Assembly (NCBI GenBank): GCA_001896885.1
Contig: MKRJ01000014.1
Location: 62,001 to 126,000, forward strand
DNA: 64,000 nucleotides
Direction of reading: 5' to 3'
Source: Rhizobiales bacterium 65-79
Lineage (GTDB): Bacteria; Pseudomonadota; Alphaproteobacteria; Rhizobiales; Rhizobiaceae
Positions 25,981 to 34,763 of this stretch are shown piece after piece. Made by a program: the position numbers and the translations under genes. How positions within the stretch are numbered: the first letter of the stretch is position 1; every line of letters begins with the position of its first letter. The notes beneath the pieces were generated by a model, which saw nothing but the letters and a program-made list of their open reading frames with translations, ran no database searches and was not told where the DNA came from.

Positions 25981-26200
25981 GTGTCCTTCGAGGCTCGCCC
26001 GCCAAAGATCGCGCCGGCATTTGACGCGCCATTGCGGGCTCGCACCTCAGGATGAGGGCCGTCGGTGCTCGGCATCCCTTCTTCCGAGATGTTTTTGCCG
26101 ATATCCCGCAGCGCGCCGGCCTGTCGGAACCTGGCACGCGGGAGACGGCACCCGCCTACCTTATCCTGAGGCGCGAGCGAAGCGAGCCTCGAAGGACGCA
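25981..26200. repeat. REP-like doublet (GTCCTTCGAGG type), one copy with expanded loop
   Basis: The copy at 25981-26057 reads GTCCTTCGAGGCTCGC...GGCTCGCACCTCAGGATGAGG, with about 37 extra bases forming an inner hairpin. The copy at 26160-26200 is inverted (TTATCCTGAGGCGCGAG...CCTCGAAGGACGCA). Both are the same family as 22591-22771. They lie between the methyltransferase gene and a small membrane-protein gene. Confidence 0.85.
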
Positions 26201-26223
26201 CACGACAACAGCCGCGGAATCTC

Positions 26224-26466
26224 TCACACCATTCCGACAGCCATGTCGAAAAGCGCCATGCCGGCCCATGAGCCGGCAAGGCCGGTGACGCCCCCGACGA
26301 CGAAGCTGTCGTCCATGACCGGCCAGAAGAGATGCAGCATCAGCGCGGCCAGCACCGATCCGCAGATGGCAGCCGCCAGGTATTGCGGATTGCGCAGCCA
26401 TGGCCCCCTGAAAAGGCGGACCATGAGGAAGCCGGTGGTCACGGCTGAAAACAGGACATCGGACAT
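26224..26466 (-). CDS. small membrane protein (80 aa)
   Basis: From ATG 26466 the product is MSDVLFSAVTTGFLMVR..., with hydrophobic segments at about residues 5-17, 33-50 and 58-76. This predicts two or three membrane passes. A longer frame to 26544 adds an unlikely N-terminus. It is divergent from the ferredoxin-ASKHA gene, with about 110 bases between. No family is recognised. Its place inside the corrinoid-type gene set could be fortuitous. Confidence 0.55.
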   Translation of the reverse strand: MSDVLFSAVTTGFLMVRLFRGPWLRNPQYLAAAICGSVLAALMLHLFWPVMDDSFVVGGVTGLAGSWAGMALFDMAVGMV

Positions 26467-26579
26467 CGATCTACTCGCGCAGCGCCCCACTATTCCCCAT
26501 ATGGCGCAAGGAAGCGTAAAGGCGGGGACTAAATTTCTAGACACCGCGCCTGCGACCGCGCGACCGAATTGACGGTGAA

Positions 26580-28649
26580 ATGAACAGCGAAGCGCCCCAT
26601 CCTCTCGTCCTCTTCATGCCGTCGGGCAAGCGTGGCCGCTTCCCCGTCGGCACGCCGATCCTCGACGCCGCGCGCTCGCTAGGCGTCTATGTCGAGAGCG
26701 TCTGCGGCGGGCGCGCCACCTGCGGGCGCTGCCAGATCGAGATCCAGGAAGGCAATTTCGCCAAGCACAAGATCGTCTCCGCGGCCGACCACATCTCGCC
26801 CAAGGGGCCGAAGGAAGAACGCTACGAGCGGGTGCGCGGCCTGGCGGACGGCCGTCGCCTCTCCTGCTCCGCCACGATCCAGGGCGACCTCGTCGTCGAC
26901 GTGCCGCAGGATACCGTCATCAACGCGCAGGTGGTGCGCAAGGCGGCGACCGACCGCGTCATCGAGCGCAATGCCGCGATCCAGATGTGCTATGTCGAGG
27001 TGGACGAGCCGGACATGATGAAGCCGCTCGGCGATCTCGACCGGCTCAAGGCCGTGCTGGCGAAGGATTGGGGCTGGAAGGATCTGCGCGTCGCGCAGCA
27101 CCTGATCCCGCAGGTCCAGAAGATCCTCCGCAAGGAGAACTGGGCCGTCACCGCCGCCATCCACAAGGACATGGAACTGTCGCGCGCGACCGTGATCGCG
27201 CTCTATCCCGGCCTGAAGAACGAGGCTTACGGCATCGCCTGCGATATCGGCTCGACGACCATCGCCATGCACCTCGTCTCGCTGCTCTCGGGCCGCATCG
27301 TCGCTTCGTCAGGCGCGCCGAACCCGCAGATCCGCTTCGGCGAAGACGTGATGAGCCGCGTTTCCTACGTCATGATGAATCCGGAAGGCCAGGAGGCGAT
27401 GACCAGGGCCGTGCACGAGGCGGTCAATGGGCTGATCGGCAAGGTCTGCGCCGAAGGCGGCGTCGACCGCAACGACATCTTCGACTGCGTCTTCGTCTGC
27501 AACCCGATCATGCACCACCTCTTCCTCGGCATCGACCCGACCGAACTCGGCCAGGCGCCGTTCGCGCTCGCCGTCTCCGGCGCGGTTCAGGGCTGGGCGC
27601 ACGAGATCGGCATCGAGGTCAACCGGGGCGCGCGCTTCTACATGCTGCCCTGCATCGCCGGCCATGTCGGGGCGGACGCCGCCGGCGTGACGCTGTCCGA
27701 AGGGCCCTACCGGCAGGACCGGATGATGCTGCTCGTCGATGTCGGCACCAATGCCGAGATCGTGCTCGGCAAGCGCGGGCATGTCGTCGCCGCCTCCTCG
27801 CCCACCGGGCCGGCCTTCGAAGGCGCCGAGATATCGTCCGGCCAGCGCGCCGCGCCGGGCGCCATCGAGCGCGTGCGCATCGACCCCGTGACCTACGAGC
27901 CGAAATACCGGGTGATCGGCGTCGACAAATGGTCCGACGAGGAAGGCTTCGAGGAAGCCGCCAGGGCCACCGGCGTCACCGGCATCTGCGGTTCAGCTAT
28001 CATCGAGGTCGTGGCCGAGATGTATCTTTCCGGCCTCATCTCGGAGGACGGCGTCATCGACGGCGCGCTCGCGGCAGCGACGCCGCGCATCTTCCAGAAC
28101 GGGCGCACCTTCTCCTACCTGCTCCGCGAGAGCCGGGAGGGCGGCCCCCGCATCGCCGTCACCCAGAACGACATCCGTGCCATCCAGCTCGCCAAGGCGG
28201 CGCTCTATGCCGGCATCAAGCTGCTGATGGAAAAGCAGGGCATCACCGAGGTGGATACGATCCGCTTCGCCGGCGCCTTCGGTTCCTTCATCGACCCGAA
28301 ATACGCGATGGTGCTCGGTCTTATTCCCGATTGCGATCTCGACGAGGTCAAGGCGGTCGGCAACGCGGCGGGCACGGGCGCGCTGATGGCGCTCCTCAAC
28401 CGCGACCACCGCCGCGAGATCGAGCGCGAAGTCTCCGGCATCGACAAGATCGAGACCGCGCTGGAACCCGATTTCCAGCAGCTCTTCATCAACGCCATGG
28501 CGCTGCCCAACAAGGTCGATTCGTTCCCCAAGCTCCGCGCCGTCGTGAAGATGCCGCAGCCGAAGCTCGCGGACGCCGGTCTCGCGGGGACGGACAACGC
28601 GCCGCGTCGCCGCTCGCGCGAGGAACGCGCAGCCAGGCGGCGTGGTTAG
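26580..28649 (+). CDS. ferredoxin-ASKHA reductive activator of corrinoid proteins (DUF4445)
   Basis: This 689-residue activator reduces inactive cob(II)alamin in corrinoid proteins with ATP. The N-terminal [2Fe-2S] domain has Cys42, Cys48, Cys51 and Cys96 (CGGRATCGRC ... LSCSA). A linker domain runs to about residue 215. The actin-like ASKHA core has DIGSTTIAMHL, VDVGTNAEIVLG, SPTGPAFEGAEISSGQ and NAAGTGALMALL. The basic C-terminal tail RRRSREERAARRRG is extra. It belongs functionally to the methyltransferase gene upstream and is separated from it by repeats and a divergent small gene. Confidence 0.9.
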   Translation: MNSEAPHPLVLFMPSGKRGRFPVGTPILDAARSLGVYVESVCGGRATCGRCQIEIQEGNFAKHKIVSAADHISPKGPKEERYERVRGLADGRRLSCSATIQGDLVVDVPQDTVINAQVVRKAATDRVIERNAAIQMCYVEVDEPDMMKPLGDLDRLKAVLAKDWGWKDLRVAQHLIPQVQKILRKENWAVTAAIHKDMELSRATVIALYPGLKNEAYGIACDIGSTTIAMHLVSLLSGRIVASSGAPNPQIRFGEDVMSRVSYVMMNPEGQEAMTRAVHEAVNGLIGKVCAEGGVDRNDIFDCVFVCNPIMHHLFLGIDPTELGQAPFALAVSGAVQGWAHEIGIEVNRGARFYMLPCIAGHVGADAAGVTLSEGPYRQDRMMLLVDVGTNAEIVLGKRGHVVAASSPTGPAFEGAEISSGQRAAPGAIERVRIDPVTYEPKYRVIGVDKWSDEEGFEEAARATGVTGICGSAIIEVVAEMYLSGLISEDGVIDGALAAATPRIFQNGRTFSYLLRESREGGPRIAVTQNDIRAIQLAKAALYAGIKLLMEKQGITEVDTIRFAGAFGSFIDPKYAMVLGLIPDCDLDEVKAVGNAAGTGALMALLNRDHRREIEREVSGIDKIETALEPDFQQLFINAMALPNKVDSFPKLRAVVKMPQPKLADAGLAGTDNAPRRRSREERAARRRG

Positions 28650-28681
28650 CAGACGAAATCACGAACCTTCCCCGCCGGCCG

Positions 28682-29695
28682 TCAGCGCGCGCCCGCGGCC
28701 ATCTTTTGCACCCCGGACGCGGAGCGCCGCCTCGGCGTAAGCGCCGAGATCAAGGGCTTTTCGACCAAAAGGTAGAGGATAGCCGAGAACAGCAGGCTCA
28801 GGATGCCGATTGCGGCGGGCTGCCATTCCGCCGACACGCCCAGGCGCAGCAACCCCGCGGTCACCACAGTGCCCACAAGGACGTGCCACAGATAGATCGA
28901 GTAGGAAGCGTCGCCGAGAAAACGCAGGACGGGAATCGGCTTCCATGAGGAATTCCTTTCGGCGAAGGCCATGCCGGCCACAATCAGAATGGCGGGAACG
29001 CCCCATCGCACGATGCGCCCCGTACCCGGCGCAAGCTCTTCCAGCCCGGCGAACGCCGCAAATCCCAAGACGACCATCGCAACCGCCAGCGCGGGTGGAA
29101 ACCTGGCGCCGCTCATCCAGAACTGGCCGATGAAAACCCCCGCCAGGAATTCGAGCAGTATCGGGTCGCTGAACGTGAACGCATATCCTTCAGGCAGGAA
29201 CGGATGCAGGATCGCGACGGTCACGAGCATGCCGGCGAGTATCCAGAAGCGCGTCGTTCTCGGCCAGAACAGGGCAAGAGCGAACAGGACGTAGAACATC
29301 ATCTCGTAGCACAGCGTCCAGCCCTGGATGACGATCGGGTGCAGTTCGCCGTTCTGGATCGCCGGCACGAAAAACAGTGAGCCGAGGAAATTCGGGATCG
29401 TCAGAACGTGACCGTAAAAGAACTGCGGACGCGCGAAAATGGCCACGGCCGTGATGAAGGTGATGATCCAGTAGAGCGGCACGATCCGGACGATCCGCCG
29501 CCAGATGAAGCGCTTCGGCGTGGTCGGGCGGCTTGCGGTCGTGGTCCACATGATGAAGCCGCTGATGACGAAGAAGATATCCACGCCCGCCGCGCCCAGC
29601 TTGAACGAACCGCCGAATTGTTCGCTGAGATGGAAGCCGAGCACCGAGAGCGCCGCGAGCGCGCGCAGATACTGGATGCCGTTCAGTTCTCGCAT
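28682..29695 (-). CDS. acyltransferase 3 family protein (OafA/YrhL type)
   Basis: This integral membrane O-acyltransferase of 337 aa has about ten membrane segments. It starts MRELNGIQYLRALAALSVLGFH with the conserved RAxAxxxV-x-xFH block; DIFFVISGFIM is the second signature. Such enzymes acetylate or succinylate surface polysaccharides. GGAG lies six bases before the ATG. It is convergent with the ASKHA gene (33 bases between stops). The substrate is unknown. Confidence 0.88.
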   Translation of the reverse strand: MRELNGIQYLRALAALSVLGFHLSEQFGGSFKLGAAGVDIFFVISGFIMWTTTASRPTTPKRFIWRRIVRIVPLYWIITFITAVAIFARPQFFYGHVLTIPNFLGSLFFVPAIQNGELHPIVIQGWTLCYEMMFYVLFALALFWPRTTRFWILAGMLVTVAILHPFLPEGYAFTFSDPILLEFLAGVFIGQFWMSGARFPPALAVAMVVLGFAAFAGLEELAPGTGRIVRWGVPAILIVAGMAFAERNSSWKPIPVLRFLGDASYSIYLWHVLVGTVVTAGLLRLGVSAEWQPAAIGILSLLFSAILYLLVEKPLISALTPRRRSASGVQKMAAGAR

Positions 29696-29842
29696 GGGCG
29701 CTCCAAAAGCGGCGCCCCCGCATCGGAGATTTTCAGTGACGGTCCATGTGATCGCCGGCCAGAACTTTCATGCCGGTGACCACCGCGATGTGCCTGTTCC
29801 GCGATAGAACCTGGAGCATACTGTGCCGGCTTCAATCGCGGG

Positions 29843-30742
29843 TCAGAACCGCCCCGTCTCCTTGAACATGTCGAATGCGGCGCGGATATGATCCGCGGCG
29901 GCCTTCACCGGCGCATCGGCGTCCGACGCCACGATCATGCCGAGGCTGTAGTCGCCCATCTTCGGCAGGCCGTCCTTGGGTCCAAGCTCCACCAGATCGT
30001 CGCCGATGAAGGATTTCGGCAGCGGCGCGACGGCGAGATCGGACAGGATGGCGGCACGCTGGCCAGCCGTATGCGCGCTCATATAGGCAATACGGTAGCT
30101 GCGCCCTTCCCGCCCGAGCGCCTCCAGCGCGCCCGCGCGCCAGGCGCAGCCCTCTTCCCACAGCGACACGGGCAGCGGCTCGCGCAGATAGGCGCAGCCG
30201 CCCTTCATGCCCGCCCAGACGATCGGCTCCGTGAACAGCACCTCGCAATCGGCGGTCGAGACATTGGGCGAATTGGTAAGCAGGGTGATGTCGAGCGTCC
30301 GCTCGGACATGCGGCGGCGCAGATTGCCGCTCTGGTCGATCGTCACGTCGACGGCGATCGCCGGATGCGTCTCGGCAAAGCGCTTCAGCACGACAGGCAG
30401 AACGCGCTCGCCGAAATCGTCCGGTGAGCCCAGCCTGACGACGCCGCTGATATCGGGCAGGACGAATTTCGATACCGCCTCGCGGTTGATGGAGAGGAGC
30501 CGTCTGGCGAAGCCGAGCAGCATTTCACCATCATTGGTCAGCGCCACCGAACGCGCGTCGCGCCTGAAGACCGGGCGGCCGAGTTGCTCCTCCAGTTTCT
30601 TGATCTGCATGGACACGGCGGACGGCGTGCGGAAGACCGCGCTTGCGGCAAGGGTGAAGCTCCCCGTCTCGGCAATCGCGACGAAGGTGCGCAGCACATC
30701 GAGGTCGAGCAGGGGTAGCGGATGGTTGAGCGGAGCGTTCAT
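29843..30742 (-). CDS. LysR-family transcriptional regulator (LrhA-like)
   Basis: An N-terminal winged helix (LDVLRTFVAIAETGSFTLAASAVFRTPSAVSMQIKKLEEQLG) precedes a periplasmic-binding-like effector domain (VVRLGSPDDFGERVLP ...). The SAVSMQIKKLEEQ recognition helix with VFRRDARSVALT is typical of the LrhA/HexA subgroup. The start ATG 30742 was preferred over TTG 30763. It is divergent from a DUF1127-like gene; the AT-rich 150-base gap is a plausible autoregulatory and target promoter. The effector is unknown. Confidence 0.88.
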   Translation of the reverse strand: MNAPLNHPLPLLDLDVLRTFVAIAETGSFTLAASAVFRTPSAVSMQIKKLEEQLGRPVFRRDARSVALTNDGEMLLGFARRLLSINREAVSKFVLPDISGVVRLGSPDDFGERVLPVVLKRFAETHPAIAVDVTIDQSGNLRRRMSERTLDITLLTNSPNVSTADCEVLFTEPIVWAGMKGGCAYLREPLPVSLWEEGCAWRAGALEALGREGRSYRIAYMSAHTAGQRAAILSDLAVAPLPKSFIGDDLVELGPKDGLPKMGDYSLGMIVASDADAPVKAAADHIRAAFDMFKETGRF

Positions 30743-30889
30743 GTCCGGACCTTCATCATTCAAAATTCCTGAATGATCTCTTCATTTCATTTCGTTTGAT
30801 TGAATCTCATTTCGGCACCATTTGTCAACGGCAAGGATCGGAAAAGAGCCCAGTCGGCCCACCCGATCCGTCAACCGAAGGAGGCCGAA

Positions 30890-31075
30890 ATGTCGATACT
30901 CAACGCATTCGACCACTATCTGGTCGGTTTCCGGGCACGCCGCGAACTGGCACGCACGGAACGCATGATCAGCAATCTTCCACCGGACGTCCAGAAGGAC
31001 ATCGGCTGGCCGCAGGCGCTCGAAGACGCCCATGACCGGTTGATCCGCGAACGCGGGCGCAACGGTGGGATGTGA
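30890..31075 (+). CDS. DUF1127-like small protein (61 aa)
   Basis: The product MSILNAFDHYLVGFRARRE... carries the pattern ERMISNLPPDVQKDIGWP, which resembles the DUF1127 core (xxRELxxLxDxxLxDIGL) with a Pro insertion. A near-ideal AAGGAGG eight bases before ATG 30890 fixes the start. DUF1127 proteins are short basic regulators, some RNA-binding, in alphaproteobacteria. It is transcribed divergently from the LysR gene, which may control it. Confidence 0.7.
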   Translation: MSILNAFDHYLVGFRARRELARTERMISNLPPDVQKDIGWPQALEDAHDRLIRERGRNGGM

Positions 31076-31413
31076 TCCAGCCTCGACAGAGGGCGTGTCG
31101 AAAGCTCTGGTCGGCGCCTCCCCTGTCGAGCGTTCTGAAAGATATTGTGCGGCGCACAAGGCTATGCGAAAAGCGAGCGGCGCCTATGTGCGCCCTGCAT
31201 AACGGCCAGGAGCTTTCCTGCAACGCGCTGTGAATCCAGCACTTTTCCTGGCTGTTCAGCATTGTCGCAAACGCGATGTCGTTTTTCGTATCCTGCGCTT
31301 CGCTTTTGCCGCTTATTTTGCGTCGCACAACGCCTATCTACGCGCTGTCAACCCGAGCTGCCCGTCCAACCAACGCTGGCCGCTCCGTGTGAACCAGAGC
31401 ATGGAGACGTGTC
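31076..31413. other. intergenic region without recognised gene
   Basis: These 338 bases contain no supported ORF. The short frames are interrupted or Cys/Arg-rich shadows. The second half is less GC-rich and may hold the promoter of the small ORF at 31414. Confidence 0.6.
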
Positions 31414-31551
31414 ATGAAATTCTTTGTTCGCTTCCGTAGGCATCGCCCCTCTTCGAACATCGCGACGGCTCTCGAGCGTCAGCGCCTTGCCAGCACCATG
31501 CCGGGGCAGACCGGCGCAATGGCTGGCGCCCGCTTCGGCATGCTCGTCTGA
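31414..31551 (+). CDS. small basic hypothetical protein (45 aa)
   Basis: The product MKFFVRFRRHRPSSNIATAL... ends in MAGARFGMLV. GGAG lies seven bases before the ATG, and a strong terminator follows 36 bases after the stop, so a short dedicated transcript is likely. The basic N-terminus and short hydrophobic end are all that can be said. No family is recognised. Confidence 0.45.
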   Translation: MKFFVRFRRHRPSSNIATALERQRLASTMPGQTGAMAGARFGMLV

Positions 31552-31586
31552 GATCCGACAGGCTTACCCAGGCCAACCGTTCGATC

Positions 31587-31618
31587 GCCCGCCTTCCCCG
31601 GAAAGCGGGCTTTCGTTT
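31587..31618 (+). terminator. rho-independent terminator
   Basis: GCCCGC...TTCC pairs with GGAA...GCGGGC (31587-31610, one mismatch), followed by TTTCGTTT. It follows the 45-aa ORF. Confidence 0.75.
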
Positions 31619-31833
31619 GGACCCTGTTACGTGCTGATTTTCCCCACGCCGCCGCGTTGTGGCGCTTTCGGTTGATCTGTCGCGGCTGCGGCATTCCGCC
31701 TCATTCGGCTTCATAGCGCCGAGACTATCCCGTTTGCGCCCTGTCCAATCTATTGACAGGGCAGTATTTTCCTGTTGTCCATTTTCCTGATCGCGACATC
31801 ATGTCAGCGGGTGCTCGCCTCATGGAGGCTTGG

Positions 31834-32832
31834 ATGACCGCTAAACCGCCGGTCAAGAGATCGCTGGTCTTCTTCCTGGTGAGGGATTTCACCATGGTGG
31901 CGTTCGCCACCGCGCTGGAACCTCTCCGGATCGCCAACCGCATGCTCGGCTACGAGGCCTATCAGTGGCGGCTCGCCAGCGTGGACGGCAAGCCGGTGGC
32001 GGCGTCGAACGGGGTCCTTTGTAGCGTCAATACCTCTCTCGACGACGAGCGGCGCAAGATGTCCGGTCAGGACCGGCCTTCGATGGTCGTCGTCTGCAGC
32101 GGTATCAATGTCGAGACTGCCGGCACCAAGACCATCTACGCTTGGCTGCGCGAGGAGTATAATCGCGGCGTGGCCATCGGCGGATTGTGCACCGGCGCCT
32201 ACATCCTCGCGGCGGCCGGGCTGCTCTCCAACAAGCGCTGCGCCATTCATTGGGAAAACCTGCCCGGCTTCTCCGAGGCCTTCCCCAAGGCGAACGTCTT
32301 CGCCGATCTCTTCGAGGTCGACCAGAACATCTACACCTGCGCCGGCGGCACGGCCGCGCTCGACCTGATGCTGAAGCTGATCGGCGACGATTTCGACGAC
32401 AGCCTCGTCAACCGGGTGTGCGAACAGGTGCTCACCGATCGCGTGCGCAGCCCGACCGACCGCCAGCGCCTGCCGCTGCGGGCTCGCCTCGGTGTCCAGA
32501 ACTCCAAGGTGCTCACCATCATCGAATTGATGGAAGCAAACCTCTCCGAGCCGCTGTCGCTGATCGAGATCGCCGATCATGTCGGGCTTTCGCGGCGGCA
32601 GATCGAGCGCCTCTTCCGGCAGGAGATGGGACGCTCGCCGGCCCGCTACTATCTGGAGATCCGGCTCGACCGTGCACGCCACCTGCTCATCCAGTCCTCG
32701 CTGCCCGTCGTTGAGGTCGCCGTCGCCTGCGGCTTCGTCTCGGCGTCGCATTTCTCGAAATGCTACCGCGAGCTCTATGCCCGCTCGCCGCAGCAGGAAC
32801 GGGTCGATCGCAAGCAGTTGCTGGCCGCCTGA
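31834..32832 (+). CDS. GlxA-family transcriptional regulator (DJ-1/PfpI plus AraC HTH)
   Basis: Residues about 15-180 form a DJ-1/PfpI-like sensor domain containing GGLCTGAYILAAAGLL at the nucleophile elbow. Residues about 230-325 are a double helix-turn-helix AraC domain (LIEIADHVGLSRRQIERLFRQEMG and VAVACGFVSASHFSKCYRE). GGAGG six bases before ATG 31834 fixes the start; upstream in-frame ATGs exist at 31801 and 31822. Relatives control choline, betaine or carnitine use (GbdR, CdhR). That would fit a methyl-transfer island nearby, but no target is shown. Confidence 0.88.
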   Translation: MTAKPPVKRSLVFFLVRDFTMVAFATALEPLRIANRMLGYEAYQWRLASVDGKPVAASNGVLCSVNTSLDDERRKMSGQDRPSMVVVCSGINVETAGTKTIYAWLREEYNRGVAIGGLCTGAYILAAAGLLSNKRCAIHWENLPGFSEAFPKANVFADLFEVDQNIYTCAGGTAALDLMLKLIGDDFDDSLVNRVCEQVLTDRVRSPTDRQRLPLRARLGVQNSKVLTIIELMEANLSEPLSLIEIADHVGLSRRQIERLFRQEMGRSPARYYLEIRLDRARHLLIQSSLPVVEVAVACGFVSASHFSKCYRELYARSPQQERVDRKQLLAA

Positions 32833-32864
32833 GCCCTGGTCCCGGCGCGCGGCCGGGCCACACG

Positions 32865-33662
32865 TCAGTCCGGCTTCCCCGCTTCCGTCTGATCCGGTTC
32901 GAGCCGCGGATCGTGCCCGGACCGCGTGCCGCCCGGAGGGCCGACAAAAGGGGCGAGGAAGAAGAATCCGGCCAGGAATCCCCCGATATGCGCCTCCCAC
33001 GCGATGGGGTTGGTGATTCCGGGGGTCATGAAGCCGAGGCCGGTCACGACATTGATGATCATCCAGACCGCCAGGAAGACGAGGACGGCGCGGGAGCGCA
33101 ACGCCTCGAAGATCGTGAGCATCTGTCCGGCGAAAGCCGGCCGGCCATCGTGGCGCTCCATGCGGAAGCCGAAGCGGGAGGCCGCGCCCATCATGCCCGA
33201 GATGGCGCCGGAGGCGCCGATCACGGGCACCACGTCGTCCGGATGGGCGAGGAAGTGGAAAAGCGCGGCCGCCAGTGCCGTGAATATCCAGAAGGCGAAA
33301 AACCGCGCCGATCCCAGCCTGTAGGCAAGCGGCGAGCCGAACGCGGCCAGCCATACCATGTTGACGAGGAGATGCGTCCATCCGCCGTGCAGGAAGGCGT
33401 AGGTTATCGGCGTCGTGAAATCATAGAGATCGACCGCATGGTCCTGCGTATAGCGGGCTGGAATGAAGGCCATGTGGACGACGAAGGCCATATCCTCGCG
33501 CGGCGACAGCAGATATTGGCGGAAGATCTGGACGCCCACGCAGGCCGCGATCAGGAAAAGGATCGTTCCCGAAAGGTTGAAGACGGGTTCGCGCTGCCGG
33601 ACCTCCGCCTCGTCAGGGGGCTCGGCCCCGGCACGGGGTTCGTCGATGATCGGATCGCTCAC
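32865..33662 (-). CDS. rhomboid-family intramembrane serine protease
   Basis: This 265-residue membrane protein has six to seven helices. The rhomboid catalytic dyad is Ser151 in GASGAISG and His225 in EAHIGGF, with Asn101 in the HGGWTHLLVNMVW oxyanion region. It cleaves membrane-spanning substrates near the bilayer surface. The start is a GTG at 33662 (MSDPIIDEP); the longer frame upstream is not protein-like. It is convergent with the GlxA gene. Confidence 0.88.
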   Translation of the reverse strand: MSDPIIDEPRAGAEPPDEAEVRQREPVFNLSGTILFLIAACVGVQIFRQYLLSPREDMAFVVHMAFIPARYTQDHAVDLYDFTTPITYAFLHGGWTHLLVNMVWLAAFGSPLAYRLGSARFFAFWIFTALAAALFHFLAHPDDVVPVIGASGAISGMMGAASRFGFRMERHDGRPAFAGQMLTIFEALRSRAVLVFLAVWMIINVVTGLGFMTPGITNPIAWEAHIGGFLAGFFFLAPFVGPPGGTRSGHDPRLEPDQTEAGKPD

Positions 33663-34024
33663 GGTGGATACTTTCGAGGAATCGGCTCGCCAGACAGATA
33701 GGGCATGGGCGCGGATTGCGCAAAAAAGAAGCCGTCCAGGATTTTCCTGAACGGCCCGGTGAGCCCCCACGCTCCCCAAAGGAACTTTTGACTGAAAGTC
33801 CGATACCGCGCTGTAAACGGTGCCTCGCTTCGATGGGAATGCTGTGCCACGCGGCGCCCTGCCCGGCAATCGAAACCATTCGTTAACCTTAATGCCCCCG
33901 GCCCGTGCACAAGCCGATATGCCGCTGGCACGGCGCCTGCAGCGAAACGCATGTAGGTCATCGGAGGGCGACTCGCTGTTCACCGATGGGACAGAAATGC
34001 AATCGCGGGCCGGAGCGGGACAGA

Positions 34025-34663
34025 ATGAAACAGCGCGGATCGATCGAACTGTTCCAGTATTGGGACAGACTGCGGGACAAGCGGCCGGCGCCGAAGCGGA
34101 CCGAAATCGAGCCGGCCGACATCAAGTCGCTTCTCGCCGACACGTTCATCCTGGAAAAGGACGGCCGCGGCGAAGCCATCTTCCGGCTTGCCGGCACCCG
34201 GCTCTGCGCCGTCTTCGGCCGCGAACTTAAGGGCTTCGCGCTGGCTTCCCTGTGGGCCTTCAAGGACCAGCGCCTGATCGCGCGGCTGGCGCACAGCGCC
34301 TTCCACGGGATGTCGGTCGTCGTCATCGCTTTCGAGGGACGGAGCCAGAACGGCCGTACGAACCCGTTCGAACTGCTGCTCCTGCCGCTCGACGGCGGCG
34401 AGGAATCGCCCCGCACGCTCGGCATCGCCTCGGCGGTGGAAAAGCCTTACTGGCTCGGCGCCGATCCGATCGTGGAATGCCGGATCGACACGATACGCGT
34501 CGTCGATCCGGACCGCGAACCGGTCTTCCTGAAAAACCGTCCCGCCGTCGCCGTACCCACGATCGCGCCGAGCGCCGATGAAGTGGCGGGCGCGACCCCG
34601 GGGAAGCGCGGGCGACGCATACGCCACCTGGTCGTATTCGAAGGCGGACGCGATCCCTCGTAA
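34025..34663 (+). CDS. PAS-domain protein (PAS_5 family)
   Basis: This 212-residue soluble protein begins MKQRGSIELFQYWDRLRDKR and contains the PAS_5-type core: RTEIEPADIKSLLADTFILE ... FRLAGTRLCAVFGRELKG ... LLLPL. PAS_5 proteins (PF07310) are common in alphaproteobacteria, where some (MopJ-like) link stress signals to cell-cycle control. The 40-codon open stretch before 34025 lacks conserved features. The basic tail (GKRGRRIRH) may contact nucleic acid or membrane. It lies next to a PilZ gene, suggesting a signalling pair. Confidence 0.8.
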   Translation: MKQRGSIELFQYWDRLRDKRPAPKRTEIEPADIKSLLADTFILEKDGRGEAIFRLAGTRLCAVFGRELKGFALASLWAFKDQRLIARLAHSAFHGMSVVVIAFEGRSQNGRTNPFELLLLPLDGGEESPRTLGIASAVEKPYWLGADPIVECRIDTIRVVDPDREPVFLKNRPAVAVPTIAPSADEVAGATPGKRGRRIRHLVVFEGGRDPS

Positions 34664-34763
34664 AAAAGGCGGCCCGCGACTTACCGCTTGTTAACCGGAA
34701 AAGCCCTATTTTTCATTTGAGATTCTCGCCCGCCCGCGAGGATGGAACCGGTCAGAGGCGAAT

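Noticed and set aside
22591-26200. repeat doublets considered as insertion-sequence ends or a CRISPR array
   Set aside because: There is no transposase, no target-site duplication and no regular spacer length; the inverted REP-like form explains them.
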